The notes under the pieces were generated by a model. The model was not told where the DNA came from. It worked only from the letters and a program-made list of their open reading frames with translations, and ran no database searches. DNA of 64,000 nt from assembly GCF_035609205.1 (NCBI RefSeq), contig NZ_CP141184.1:496001-560000 (forward strand), in the 5' to 3' direction. The DNA is from Hymenobacter sp. GOD-10R. GTDB lineage: Bacteria; Bacteroidota; Bacteroidia; Cytophagales; Hymenobacteraceae. The position numbers were made by a program, and so were the translations under genes. How positions within the stretch are numbered: the first letter of the stretch is position 1; every line of letters begins with the position of its first letter. Positions 16,549 to 25,740 of the stretch are shown one piece after another.

Positions 16549-18657
16549 ATGAACCAAACGTCAACCTTTCAGCACGTCAGCTACTTGTGGGACGAGGCTA
16601 AGGCGGCTGAACTGGCCGGCGATGAGGTAGCCCTCTTTATCTACCGCTCCAACCTGCTCGGCGCTGATCTGCGCCTGACCAACTACGCCGGCGGCAACAC
16701 CTCGTGCAAAGTAACCGAAACCGACCCCCTCACGGGCCAGCCCACCGAAGTGATGTGGGTAAAAGGCTCCGGTGGTGATATCGGGACCCTCACGAAAGCT
16801 GGTTGCGCCAGCCTCTACGTAGAGAAACTGCACGCGCTAAAGAACCGCTACCGCGGCTTGGAGTTCGAAGATGAAATGGTGGAGTTGTTCAACTACTGCC
16901 TGTTCGACCTCAAGTCGGCCGCTCCTTCCATCGACACTCCGCTGCACGGCCTGCTGCCTTTCAAGCACATCGACCACCTGCACCCCGACGCGCTGATTGC
17001 CATTGCGGCCAGCAAAGACGGCGAGCAGATCATGAAAGAAATCTGGGGTGACACGATGGGCTGGCTGCCTTGGCAGCGCCCTGGCTTCGACCTAGGTCTA
17101 CAGCTAGAGAAGATCGTGCAGGACAATCCAAACCTGCGCGGCGTCATCTTGGGCGGCCACGGCTTGTTCACTTGGGGCGACACTAGCTACGAGTCGTACA
17201 TGAATACGCTGGAAGTCATTGAGATGGCTGCCACGTACCTGGAGGCTAACTACGGCAAGAAGAGCCCCGTGTTTGGTGGCGTGAAGCTAACGAACGGCCC
17301 TGATGAAACGGAGCGCCGCAAGCTGGCTGCTGAGGTAATGCCAATCCTGCGTGGCCTTGCTTCGAGCAAGCGCCGCATGCTCGGCCACTACACCGATGAT
17401 GCCCGCGTGCTGGAGTACGTAAACTCCAACGACCTGCCCCGCCTGGCACAAAAAGGCACCAGCTGCCCCGACCACTTCCTGCGCACCAAAATTCGTCCGC
17501 TCGTACTCGATGCTGAGACGATGAAAGGAGACGCGGAGAGCGTAAAGACGTACCTGGAAAGCCAGTTCGAAGCGTATCGCCAAGACTACGCTGCGTACTA
17601 TGAGCGTAGCAAGCACGCCAACTCACCCGCCATCCGCGACGCCAACCCCGTCATCATTCTGTGGCCCGGCGTGGGTATGTTCTCCTTCGCCAAAGACAAG
17701 CAGACCGCTCGCGTAGCCGCCGAGTTCTACACCAACGCCATCAACGTGATGAAGGGTGCAGAAGCCGTGTCGGAATACCTAGGTCTGCCTGAGCAGGAAG
17801 CCTTTGACATTGAGTACTGGCTGCTCGAAGAAGCGAAGCTTCAGCGCATGCCCAAGCCGAAGTCGTTGTCGGGCCAGATTGCCTACGTAACGGGCGGCAC
17901 GGGCGGCATCGGCAAAGCTATCTGCGAAGTGCTGCTGCAAAACGGCGCCTGCGTGGTAGCTGTTGACCGCGACCGGTTGGAAGAGACTCAGGAGGAACTG
18001 CGGAAGAAGTATGGCAAAGACAGCGCGCTGTCGGCCCGCATCGACGTAACGGACGCTGAGAGCATCGCCGAGTCGTTGCGCCAAGGCGTACTGCAATTCG
18101 GTGGCGTCGACATCGTGGTGAACTGCGCCGGCTTGTCGATCAGCAAGCCCCTACAAGACACGACCCAAGCCGACTGGGACATCCTCAACGATGTATTGGT
18201 AAAAGGTCAGTTCTTGGTGAGCCAGGAAGCCGTGATTATCCAGCGCAAGCAAAAGCTAGGTGGCGACATCGTAAACATTGCTAGCAAAAACGGCTTGGTA
18301 GCTGGCCCGAACAACGTGGCTTACGGTACCGCCAAAGCTGCTCAGCTGCATATGTCTCGTCTGCTGGCCGCTGAGCTAGGTCCTGACAAGATCCGCGTGA
18401 ACACCGTGAACCCTGATGCCGTGTTGCGCGGTAGCAAAATCTGGGAAAGCGGCTGGGCCGAAGGTCGCGCCAAAGCCTATGGTGTTAAGGTAGAAGATCT
18501 GCCCCAGCACTACGCCAAGCGCACCCTGCTCGGCGAAGAAGTATTAGCTGAGGACATTGCCAAAGCAGTACTCGTGTTCGTGGATGGCTCACTAGCCAAG
18601 TCGACGGGCAACGTGCTCAATGTGGATGGCGGCGTAGCTATGGCTTTCGTACGCTAG
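16549..18657 (+). CDS. rhaEW: Bifunctional rhamnulose-1-phosphate aldolase / lactaldehyde dehydrogenase
   Basis: A 702-residue fusion. The N-terminal class II aldolase part (about residues 1-400) should split L-rhamnulose-1-phosphate into dihydroxyacetone phosphate and L-lactaldehyde; KHIDHLHPDALIAI near 139-150 carries the metal-binding histidines and ILGGHGLFTW near 200 a further one. The C-terminal short-chain dehydrogenase part has the nucleotide loop YVTGGTGGIGKAI (about 445-457) and the catalytic AYGTAKAAQ (Tyr about 591, Lys four later). This fusion, as in Bacillus YuxG, oxidises lactaldehyde to lactate. It starts the plus-strand rhamnose block and ends at a strong terminator. Older annotation often calls such proteins rhaD. 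Confidence 0.93.
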   Translation: MNQTSTFQHVSYLWDEAKAAELAGDEVALFIYRSNLLGADLRLTNYAGGNTSCKVTETDPLTGQPTEVMWVKGSGGDIGTLTKAGCASLYVEKLHALKNRYRGLEFEDEMVELFNYCLFDLKSAAPSIDTPLHGLLPFKHIDHLHPDALIAIAASKDGEQIMKEIWGDTMGWLPWQRPGFDLGLQLEKIVQDNPNLRGVILGGHGLFTWGDTSYESYMNTLEVIEMAATYLEANYGKKSPVFGGVKLTNGPDETERRKLAAEVMPILRGLASSKRRMLGHYTDDARVLEYVNSNDLPRLAQKGTSCPDHFLRTKIRPLVLDAETMKGDAESVKTYLESQFEAYRQDYAAYYERSKHANSPAIRDANPVIILWPGVGMFSFAKDKQTARVAAEFYTNAINVMKGAEAVSEYLGLPEQEAFDIEYWLLEEAKLQRMPKPKSLSGQIAYVTGGTGGIGKAICEVLLQNGACVVAVDRDRLEETQEELRKKYGKDSALSARIDVTDAESIAESLRQGVLQFGGVDIVVNCAGLSISKPLQDTTQADWDILNDVLVKGQFLVSQEAVIIQRKQKLGGDIVNIASKNGLVAGPNNVAYGTAKAAQLHMSRLLAAELGPDKIRVNTVNPDAVLRGSKIWESGWAEGRAKAYGVKVEDLPQHYAKRTLLGEEVLAEDIAKAVLVFVDGSLAKSTGNVLNVDGGVAMAFVR

Positions 18658-18676
18658 ACAAGCAACCTCCAATTGC

Positions 18677-18711
18677 AAAAGGGCGACTGTGCATTGCACG
18701 GTCGCCCTTTT
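18677..18711 (+). terminator. Hairpin terminator after rhaEW
   Basis: Stem 18677-18692 with 18696-18711, including one G-T pair, and a three-base loop; it is followed by TTGTTTTCTT. It should end the rhaEW transcript, making the following regulator gene a separate unit. Confidence 0.85.
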
Positions 18712-19062
18712 TGTTTTCTTGGAAGAATTAAAATTGTTGTACCCGTGTCATAAGGGTGTGTGGCCGCATACAAGGGAGCCCATTTTCAAGAACAGAAACA
18801 CAACAATGCGTTTTATATAGCTAGGTAGCGCCTATGTGGCAACGTTCCCGGAAACGATTACAGGAATTATTCACTTGTTCATTTTTAAATGTGCACCTGT
18901 TTAGGTAAGTTTTGTGACGGTTTACTAACTCGTCAGTTCTGCTAAACTAGGTTCTGACTTAGAAAAACTCTATAAGCACTATGGTTCGTAAGTTGATTTC
19001 TCCTGCTGGAGTGAGGGTCCATTTCCTAGTTTCGCCCAACTTATGCAATCGTTTCCACTAGT
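18712..19062. other. Intergenic region upstream of the GntR regulator
   Basis: About 350 A+T-rich bases without a gene. A partial, opposite-strand match to the shared rhamnose motif (GCAGGAGA on the minus strand) lies near 18998-19005, about 60 bases before the regulator start, so self-regulation is possible but weakly supported. Confidence 0.35.
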
Positions 19063-20073
19063 ATGTACAAGCTGCAATTTAAGCCCTTCGATAAGACCCC
19101 CAAGTACAAGCAGATTGTGCAATCTGTCATTACGGACATCGAACGCGGCATCCTGAAAAAGGGAGATCAGCTACCTTCTATTAGTGAGCTAAGCTCAGAG
19201 TATTATTTAGCGCGCGACACGGTTGAAAAAGCTTACCGGGAACTACGGGAGCGGGGCTTTTCTACCTCGGTGCAGGGCAAAGGCTACTACGTGCAAGCCG
19301 ACGACGCCGTAAAGCTGAAAGTGCTGCTGATTTTCAATAAGTTAAGTTCCTATAAAAAGATCATCTACTACGCTTTTATCAAAGCGTTGGGCGAGCGGGC
19401 GAGCGTTGACCTACAAATTCATCACTACAATGCCCGCTTGTTTGAGGAGATTATCGACAAGAACCTAGGCAAGTACAACTACTATGTTGTGATGCCGCAC
19501 TTCACGCAGGATCTTGACAAAGCAGATTTTCGCAAGGTGCTGGAGCGTATTCCAAACGACGAGCTAGTCCTGCTCGACAAGGATATTCCGGAGATTAAGC
19601 ACGAACACCTAAGCGTCTATCAGGACTTCGATAAGGATATTTTTGGGGCCTTGGAAGGCTTGCAAGACCTTCTCACCAAGTATCACCGCTTAGTACTGGT
19701 GCTGCCGAGCGACGGGAACTACCCAGTGGAAATTGCGTGGGGCTTCCGCACTTTTTGCATCAACTACAAGAAGGAGTTTGCGGTCAAGGAAAGCTCCATG
19801 AACGAGGTGCTGCAAGCCGGAACGGCCTACGTGCTCGTGGAAATCAGCGACTTGGCGGAGCTCATCAAAAAGGTGCGTCAAACTAGTTACCTTCTTGGGC
19901 GTGAGATAGGTATAATCTCGTTTAACGAAACAACGCTGAAAGAAGTGATGGGCATCACGGTTATCACGACTGACTTTGAAGCGATGGGACGTACAGCCGC
20001 GGAAAAGCTATTGGCCAAGGAGCACTGCAAGGTCAAGAATCCGTTCTATACAATCCGGCGCGGGTCACTTTAA
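19063..20073 (+). CDS. GntR-family regulator with periplasmic-binding-protein-like sensor, probable rhamnose regulator
   Basis: A 336-residue DNA-binding protein. Residues 1-85 are a GntR winged helix (KYKQIVQSVITDIERGILKKGDQLPSISELSSEYYLARDTVEKAYRELRERG, then GKGYYV). The rest resembles a LacI-type sugar-binding domain: VLLIFNKLSSYKKIIYYAFIKAL, a long middle section, and IGIISFNETTLKEVMGITVITTDFEAMGRTAAEKL. This is the AraR-like arrangement, in which a sugar or sugar phosphate releases or alters DNA binding. Its place between rhaEW and rhaI-rhaB makes L-rhamnose or an intermediate the likely effector, and the shared upstream motif its likely site; both are inferences. Confidence 0.85.
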   Translation: MYKLQFKPFDKTPKYKQIVQSVITDIERGILKKGDQLPSISELSSEYYLARDTVEKAYRELRERGFSTSVQGKGYYVQADDAVKLKVLLIFNKLSSYKKIIYYAFIKALGERASVDLQIHHYNARLFEEIIDKNLGKYNYYVVMPHFTQDLDKADFRKVLERIPNDELVLLDKDIPEIKHEHLSVYQDFDKDIFGALEGLQDLLTKYHRLVLVLPSDGNYPVEIAWGFRTFCINYKKEFAVKESSMNEVLQAGTAYVLVEISDLAELIKKVRQTSYLLGREIGIISFNETTLKEVMGITVITTDFEAMGRTAAEKLLAKEHCKVKNPFYTIRRGSL

Positions 20074-20074
20074 A

Positions 20075-20146
20075 GAGTGACTGAGTATCGTGCAGCCGAG
20101 TAAGGTACGGGGACAACCACTCAGTCACTCAGCCGCTCAGTCACTC
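20075..20146. repeat. Cluster of GAGTGACTGAG repeats between regulator and rhaI
   Basis: GAGTGACTGAG occurs at 20075-20085, and its exact reverse complement CTCAGTCACTC at 20120-20130 and again at 20136-20146; GTCACTCAG follows at 20155-20163. The first copy begins two bases after the regulator stop and can pair with either of the later two. There is no T-run, so it is not a standard terminator. It could be an RNA switch between two folds or a small repeat expansion. Confidence 0.6.
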
Positions 20147-20170
20147 CGTGCAAAGTCACTCAGTTGCAGA

Positions 20171-20190
20171 GGCAGGAGAGTTCAGAACAG
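20171..20190 (+). promoter_or_regulatory. Candidate rhamnose-regulon operator, rhaI copy
   Basis: Reads GGCAGGAGAGTTCAGAACAG, 101-120 bases before the rhaI start codon. It directly precedes TTTG (20191-20194) and, 15 bases later, TATTTTG (20210-20216), which resemble the Bacteroidota -33 and -7 promoter elements with a short spacer. Confidence 0.5.
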
Positions 20191-20290
20191 TTTGGGGTGG
20201 TGGCGGCCCTATTTTGCTTAACGAAATTCTGATTTTGTCTAAGCTTCGGCTGCCACTCCGGGGCTTTTACTACACCCTCATCCGCACCCC

Positions 20291-21571
20291 ATGATACCCG
20301 ATCAGCGAATCCACGACCTCAACCAATCGTTGCTGGCTAACCACCAGTTCCAGCTCAACTACGTTACCGACCTTCTAGGTCGCCGCCAGATCGATGTTCA
20401 GGATGTCATCCGGCAGATTGTTGATTTTCAAGTGGCTATTCCTAGCTGGGCCCTCGGAACGGGTGGCACGCGCTTCGGCCGCTACCCTTCGGGCGGGGAG
20501 CCGCGCAGCTTGGAGGAAAAAATCGAGGACGTGGGCTTGTTACACAAGCTTAATGGCTCGTCGAACTCTATTTCCTTGCACATTCCGTGGGATATTCCCC
20601 AGGATATTCCTGCTCTGGAACAGTTGCTTCACGAGCAAAAGCTGGTGATTGATTCGGTAAACTCCAACACGTTTCAAGATCAGAAAGACCAGCCCTATTC
20701 GTATAAGTTTGGCTCTTTGCTCAATACGGAAGAAGCCACGCGCCAACAGGCGATTCAGCATAACATTGACTGCATTGGCTACGGCAAGCAGCTAGGGGCT
20801 AAAGTGCTGACGGTGTGGCTCGCCGATGGCTCCAACTTCCCCGGCCAGCAGCACTTCCGCCAAGCTTACCAGCGCACCGCCGATTCGCTAGCGTCCATCT
20901 ACGAAGCCATGCCTTCGGATTGGACCATGTTGATCGAGTACAAGCCCTACGAGCCGCACTTCTACTCGATGGTAATTCCTGACTGGGGAACATCGTATGC
21001 GCTGTGCCAAGCTACCGGCAAGAATGCGCAGGTGCTCGTTGACCTAGGTCACCATTTGCCGAACACCAACATCGAGCAGATCGTAGCGCGCCTGCTGCAC
21101 TTCGGCCGCTTGGGTGGTTTCCACTTCAATGGCTCTAGCTATGGCGACGACGACCTAACCACTGGCAGCAGCAAGCCCTTCCAACTGTTCTTGATATTCA
21201 ACGAGTTGGTAGACGGCAAGCTGGATAAAATGGTGAACAACCCTGCTGTGGCCTACATGATTGATGCGAGCCACAACACCAAAGATCCGCTCGAAGACTT
21301 GCTACAGTCGGTTGATAACATCCTGACTACTTACGCGAAAGCGCTGATTGTAGACCGCGCCACCTTGCGCGAGGCACAGCAGAACAACGACGTAGTAAAA
21401 GCCGAAGAAACGCTGCGCGATGCCTTCCTCACGGATGTGCGTCCGTTGGTGGCCGAGGCCTACCGCCAGAGCGGCGGTGCACTGCACCCCATTGCCGCCT
21501 ACCGCGCCGAACGTATCCGCGAGCAGCTGATCCAGCGCCGGGGCAAACTCAGTGTTTCGACCGGCTTATGA
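20291..21571 (+). CDS. rhaI: L-rhamnose isomerase (RhaI type)
   Basis: Interconverts L-rhamnose and L-rhamnulose, the first cytoplasmic step of rhamnose use. The 426-residue protein is of the Pseudomonas stutzeri RhaI class rather than the E. coli RhaA class. A TIM barrel with likely metal ligands is visible: Glu in MLIEYKPYEPHFY, Asp in VLVDLGHHLPNTN, His and Asp in GGFHFNGSSYGDDDL, and Asp in YMIDASHNTKDPLED. It begins with its own motif-bearing promoter region and overlaps the kinase gene by four bases (ATGA), so the two are translationally coupled. Confidence 0.93.
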   Translation: MIPDQRIHDLNQSLLANHQFQLNYVTDLLGRRQIDVQDVIRQIVDFQVAIPSWALGTGGTRFGRYPSGGEPRSLEEKIEDVGLLHKLNGSSNSISLHIPWDIPQDIPALEQLLHEQKLVIDSVNSNTFQDQKDQPYSYKFGSLLNTEEATRQQAIQHNIDCIGYGKQLGAKVLTVWLADGSNFPGQQHFRQAYQRTADSLASIYEAMPSDWTMLIEYKPYEPHFYSMVIPDWGTSYALCQATGKNAQVLVDLGHHLPNTNIEQIVARLLHFGRLGGFHFNGSSYGDDDLTTGSSKPFQLFLIFNELVDGKLDKMVNNPAVAYMIDASHNTKDPLEDLLQSVDNILTTYAKALIVDRATLREAQQNNDVVKAEETLRDAFLTDVRPLVAEAYRQSGGALHPIAAYRAERIREQLIQRRGKLSVSTGL

Positions 21572-22902
21572 GCAAGAAAAAGCCTATTTACGCCGTCTTC
21601 GACGTTGGCAAGACCAACAAGAAGGTTATCCTCTTCGACGAAGATCGGCAGATCATTGAGGAGAAGCAGCACATCTGTCAGGAAACCGTTGACGAGGATG
21701 GTTTTGCCTGCGAAAGCCTCACGCGCTTAACGCAGTGGGTGCAGACGCACTGGTACGAGCTACGGCACAATCCGCACTACTCGCTAAAGGGTGTCAACTT
21801 CACCTCGTACGGGGCTAGCTTCGTGCACCTTGGGAAGGATGGCAAACCAGTATTGCCGCTGTACAATTACCTGAAGCCCATGCCAGACGACTGCGCCGAG
21901 CAATTTTACGCATCGCTGGGGCAGTCGCCGGAGGAGTTTGCTGCTGATACCTGCTCACCTAGGCTCGGGATGCTGAACTCGGGTTTGCAGCTTTACTGGT
22001 TGAAGTACGCCAAGCCGGAGCTGTTTGCGCAGATCCAGACGTCTTTGCACCTGCCGCAGTACCTGTCGTACCTGATTACGGGCGAGAAGTACAGCGACTA
22101 CACGTCAGTGGGTTGCCACACGGCCCTTTGGGACTTCCGCAACAACCGCTATCATGATTGGGTACAGCGCGAAGGAATCGAGGAAAAGCTAGCTCCACTG
22201 ATTAAGGACTCAGTGGCGTCAGTGGTTGATGGGATCTTGGTTGGGGTGGGGTTGCACGACAGCTCCGCAGCGGTGCTGCCGTATTTACAGCAGCAGAGCG
22301 AACCGTTCTTGCTCGTCTCGACCGGCACGTGGTCGGTTACGCTAAATCCTTTTAACCGGGAGCCGCTCACGCCGGAGCTGCTGGAGCGTGACTGCCTGAG
22401 TTACTTGTCGCCGCAAGGCCAGATGACCAAGGCATCGCGGGTGTTCTTCGGGCGTGAGCACGACTACCAGGTGGCGCGTATCGCGGAGTATTTCCACGTG
22501 AAGCCAGATTTCTTTCACTCGTGGGTGTTGGCGCGGCCATACGACGCGGCTTCGCACAGCTTCAAGCCGGCTTGCATGGCTGGCACAGGACCCTTCCCGA
22601 AGCAACCGGCTGAAGAGTGGGACCTCTCGGGCTTCCACACGGCCGGCGATGCCTATCAGCATCTCATCCACGGTTTGCTCGACATTCTGACGACTTCGAT
22701 CAACTTAATTCGGCAGGACGAGAAAACGATTTACGTCGATGGCGGTTTTGCTCGTAACCCCCTGTTTATGCAAGTGCTAGGGTGGAACTTCCCCGACGTG
22801 AAAATTCAGACGTTGGAGGTTCCTCAAGCAACGGCTATGGGGGCCCTGATCAACCTAGAGCAGGGCGAGGCTTGGAAGAAAACGCAATTGATGTTTTCAT
22901 AG
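21568..22902 (+). CDS. rhaB: Rhamnulokinase-like FGGY-family kinase
   Basis: Should phosphorylate L-rhamnulose to rhamnulose-1-phosphate with ATP. The 444-residue protein has FGGY features: an N-terminal phosphate loop AVFDVGKTNKKVILFDE (residues 9-25), SYGASFVHLGKDG, the ATP-site segment LVSTGTWSVTLNPF and the C-terminal adenosine loop YVDGGFARNPLFMQVL. The GKTN form in place of the common GTTS is characteristic of the Bacteroidota rhamnulokinase group. Its start codon overlaps the rhaI stop. A long imperfect inverted repeat follows it, before lutA. Confidence 0.9.
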   Translation: MSKKKPIYAVFDVGKTNKKVILFDEDRQIIEEKQHICQETVDEDGFACESLTRLTQWVQTHWYELRHNPHYSLKGVNFTSYGASFVHLGKDGKPVLPLYNYLKPMPDDCAEQFYASLGQSPEEFAADTCSPRLGMLNSGLQLYWLKYAKPELFAQIQTSLHLPQYLSYLITGEKYSDYTSVGCHTALWDFRNNRYHDWVQREGIEEKLAPLIKDSVASVVDGILVGVGLHDSSAAVLPYLQQQSEPFLLVSTGTWSVTLNPFNREPLTPELLERDCLSYLSPQGQMTKASRVFFGREHDYQVARIAEYFHVKPDFFHSWVLARPYDAASHSFKPACMAGTGPFPKQPAEEWDLSGFHTAGDAYQHLIHGLLDILTTSINLIRQDEKTIYVDGGFARNPLFMQVLGWNFPDVKIQTLEVPQATAMGALINLEQGEAWKKTQLMFS

Positions 22903-22922
22903 AAATACTGTTTGAAATAGAA

Positions 22923-23021
22923 CACCATACTGAGCCCTGCGAAATATCTGGCGTGCAGTAGCGACTCTGGTTGGTAGAGTTGCCGTTGCACACGAGATGA
23001 TTCGCAGGGCTTAGCATGACA
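22923..23021. repeat. Imperfect long inverted repeat (copy D, rhaB-lutA)
   Basis: The left arm starts near 22924 (CCATACTGAGCCCTGCGAA) and pairs with the right arm ending near 23021 (TTCGCAGGGCTTAGCATGAC); pairing continues inward with gaps through GTGCA. The outer end is a diverged form of the GTCATGCTGAGC end seen in copies A, B and C. It sits between co-directional rhaB and lutA and has decayed more than the other copies. Confidence 0.7.
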
Positions 23022-23053
23022 AATGTTTTGACGGCTTCAGAAGCCAAAAGCGA

Positions 23054-23794
23054 ATGAAAGTAGGGCTGTTTATTCCCTGTTACGTCGATCAGTTTTATCC
23101 ACAGGTGGGCATTGCGACCCTTCAGTTGTTGGAAAAGCTAGGCGTGAAGGCCGATTTTCCCAAGCAGCAAACCTGCTGTGGCCAGCCAATGGCTAACAGC
23201 GGTTGCGAGCAGGACGCCATTCCGGTGTACCACAATTTCGTCGACACCTTTCAGGACTACGACTACGTGGTAGGGCCGGCGGGTAGCTGCGTGTACCACG
23301 TGCGTAAGCACTTCAACATCATCGATCAGACGCCCCAGGTAGAGCACGTGCGTACGAATACGCGGGAACTGTTCGATTTCATTATCAACGTGCTAGGCAT
23401 CACCGAGATTCCCGGCTCGTTTCCGCACAAAGTGGGATTGCACCTGAGCTGCCACGGGCAGCGTGGTTTGCACCAGGCTAATGAGTCGGAGATGACACCC
23501 GTACGCGACGGCCAGCTGAAGCGCTTGCTGACTTCGATGAAAGGCTTGGAGTTTACCGAACTCGACCGTAATGATGAGTGTTGCGGGTTTGGCGGCACCT
23601 TCTGCGTATCGGAGGCTGGTATTTCGGCCCGTATGGGGCAAGACCGGGTGAAAGACCACGTGCGTAACGGTACGCAGGTGCTCACGGGCGGCGACATGTC
23701 GTGCCTGATGCACCTAGAAGGCATAATTCGTCGCGGGAAGTTGCCGATTAGAGTGATGCACGCGGCCGAAATCCTTAATGGAGCCATTTTATGA
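23054..23794 (+). CDS. lutA: Lactate utilisation protein A, iron-sulfur oxidoreductase subunit
   Basis: One subunit of the LutABC complex that oxidises L-lactate to pyruvate. The 246-residue protein has two cysteine-rich CCG domains: QTCCGQPMANSGC in the first half and NDECCGFGGTFCV in the second, which bind iron-sulfur clusters or heterodisulfide-type centres. It begins MKVGLFIPCYVDQFYPQVG, a family signature. It overlaps lutB by four bases and is placed directly after rhaB, which supports use on the lactate made by the RhaEW dehydrogenase. Confidence 0.94.
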   Translation: MKVGLFIPCYVDQFYPQVGIATLQLLEKLGVKADFPKQQTCCGQPMANSGCEQDAIPVYHNFVDTFQDYDYVVGPAGSCVYHVRKHFNIIDQTPQVEHVRTNTRELFDFIINVLGITEIPGSFPHKVGLHLSCHGQRGLHQANESEMTPVRDGQLKRLLTSMKGLEFTELDRNDECCGFGGTFCVSEAGISARMGQDRVKDHVRNGTQVLTGGDMSCLMHLEGIIRRGKLPIRVMHAAEILNGAIL

Positions 23795-25161
23795 GCCATT
23801 CCCAACGTTCCGATATTTTTCTCCTCGATGCTGATCGTACCACGTGGCATGATGAGACGCTGTGGTTTGTGCGGCAGAAGCGGGACAAAGCCGTGTATGC
23901 CTTGCCCGAGTTTCAGGACTTGCGCGAGCTAGCTTCGCAGATTAAAAACCACACGCTTAGTAAGCTAGACTTCTACCTCACGCAGTTCGAGGAGGCCGCT
24001 AAACGTAACGGCGTGCAGGTCCACTGGGCCGCCGATGCTGCGGAACATAATAGCATTGTACTAGGGCTCATCAAGAAGCACAACGCTACGCGCGTGGTGA
24101 AGAGCAAGTCGATGCTGACGGAAGAGTGCCACTTGAATCCGCATTTGATCAAGAACGGGATTGAGGTAATCGACACTGACCTAGGTGAACGGATCATTCA
24201 GATGCGCGAGGAGGCACCTAGCCACGTCGTGCTGCCGGCCATTCACCTGAAGAAAGAAGATGTAGGCGATACGTTCCACATTCACCTCGGTACTGCTAAG
24301 GGCAACAACGACCCGCAGCAGCTCACCGAAGCGGCTCGCCAACACCTGCGCGAGAAGTTTCTGGCTGGCGAAGTCGCCATTTCGGGCGTCAATTTCGCTA
24401 TTGCTGAAACGGGTAGTGTGGTGGTGTGCACCAATGAAGGCAACGCCGACCTAGGCGTGAACCTGGCGAAGGTGCACATTGCCTGCATGGGCATGGAGAA
24501 GCTTATTCCGCGCCTGTCGGACCTGAGCGTGTTTACGCGTGTACTCACGCGCAGCGCCACGGGGCAGCCCGTCACGACCTATACCTCGCACTTCACCAAG
24601 CCAGCGCCGGGCAAAGAAATGCACATTGTGATTGTGGATAACGGCCGCACCAAGCAGCTAGGTCGCCCCGACTTTCGGGCCTCGCTGAAGTGCATCCGGT
24701 GCGGGGCCTGCATGAACACCTGCCCCGTGTACCGCCGTAGTGGCGGCCATAGCTACGATTTCACCATTCCCGGTCCCATTGGCGCCATCCTGTCGCCGAA
24801 TATCGACATGCGTAAGCACGCGTCGTTGCCATTTGCCTCCACGCTGTGTGGCTCTTGCACCGATGTCTGCCCAGTGAAGATTGACATTCATACGCAGCTG
24901 TATAAGTGGCGCCAAGTGCTGGCCGCGGAAGGCGAAATTCCGGCGAGCAAAAAGTGGAGCATGCGCCTGCTAAGCAGTGTCTTGTCGCGGCCGGGTGTAT
25001 ACGGGCTAGGTGGCAAAATAGCCCGGCAAGGATTGCGCTTCCTGCCGCATGGTCTCACGCACGCCAAGGGCTACAACCCCTGGGCTATTGCCCGGGAGTT
25101 GCCGGAGCCACCCAAGCAGAGCTTCCGCGACTGGTACGAACAACAGCAAAAGAAAAGCTAG
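23791..25161 (+). CDS. lutB: Lactate utilisation protein B, iron-sulfur subunit
   Basis: The 456-residue electron-transfer subunit of LutABC. The N-terminal LUD domain (residues about 60-290) includes VVKSKSMLTEECHLNPHL and the GSVVVCTNEGNADLG loop. Two [4Fe-4S] motifs follow: CIRCGACMNTCPVYRRSGG and CGSCTDVCPVKIDIHTQLY. The C-terminal tail carries FRDWYEQQ. It overlaps lutA by four bases and is followed two bases later by lutC, so all three are one operon. Five of its six Leu-Gly pairs are written CTAGGN, an example of the CTAG bias of this genome. Confidence 0.95.
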   Translation: MSHSQRSDIFLLDADRTTWHDETLWFVRQKRDKAVYALPEFQDLRELASQIKNHTLSKLDFYLTQFEEAAKRNGVQVHWAADAAEHNSIVLGLIKKHNATRVVKSKSMLTEECHLNPHLIKNGIEVIDTDLGERIIQMREEAPSHVVLPAIHLKKEDVGDTFHIHLGTAKGNNDPQQLTEAARQHLREKFLAGEVAISGVNFAIAETGSVVVCTNEGNADLGVNLAKVHIACMGMEKLIPRLSDLSVFTRVLTRSATGQPVTTYTSHFTKPAPGKEMHIVIVDNGRTKQLGRPDFRASLKCIRCGACMNTCPVYRRSGGHSYDFTIPGPIGAILSPNIDMRKHASLPFASTLCGSCTDVCPVKIDIHTQLYKWRQVLAAEGEIPASKKWSMRLLSSVLSRPGVYGLGGKIARQGLRFLPHGLTHAKGYNPWAIARELPEPPKQSFRDWYEQQQKKS

Positions 25162-25163
25162 GT

Positions 25164-25727
25164 ATGAGCTCGCGCGAAAAAATTCTGGCTGCGGTGAAAG
25201 CCAATCAACCCGAAGAGTTACCGCTCCCCGACGTACCCGATTTCACCGGCGATGACTCGCTAGAGAAGTTCACGACGATTCTGGAAGGAATCGGGGGTAA
25301 GGTGGTCCCGATCCGGGGAATCACGCACCTGGATGTTGTTATCAAAGAGCTGTTCCCGACTGATGAGCGGGTGGCTTCTACGCTGATGGCCTCGACCGTA
25401 TTGGTAGATGCGCTAACTCCTATCGAAGTACTAGCGGCAGTAGACGTCGCCGTTCTGCAAGGGGAGTTTGGTGTCGCCGAAAACGGCACCATTTGGTTGC
25501 CGGAAGCTAACATGCTGAACCGCGCCTTGCCCATGATTACCCAGCACCTCGTGCTGGTGCTGGATCATGAGCAGATTGTGCCCACCATGCATCAAGCTTA
25601 CGCAAAGATAGGTTCCGTTGGAAACTACGGTATCTTCCTGGCAGGTCCTTCCAAAACCGCTGACATCGAACAGTCGCTAGTTATCGGGGCCCACGGTGCT
25701 CGTAGCTTGACGGTGCTATTGGTGTAG
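25164..25727 (+). CDS. lutC: Lactate utilisation protein C
   Basis: The third LutABC subunit, 187 residues, a LUD-domain protein. I place the start at the ATG at 25164 (MSSREKILAAVKANQ), two bases after the lutB stop; an open extension upstream to 24906 overlaps lutB and is not credible. Family features are VRGITHLDVVIKELF-like strands, VAVLQGEFGVAENGTIWLPE (the GSIGETGT-type loop) and the C-terminal IFLAGPSKTADIEQSLVIGAHGARSL. It ends the plus-strand rhamnose-lactate block and is followed by a long inverted repeat and then a strong terminator. Confidence 0.94.
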   Translation: MSSREKILAAVKANQPEELPLPDVPDFTGDDSLEKFTTILEGIGGKVVPIRGITHLDVVIKELFPTDERVASTLMASTVLVDALTPIEVLAAVDVAVLQGEFGVAENGTIWLPEANMLNRALPMITQHLVLVLDHEQIVPTMHQAYAKIGSVGNYGIFLAGPSKTADIEQSLVIGAHGARSLTVLLV

Positions 25728-25740
25728 CGCTTATAAACTT

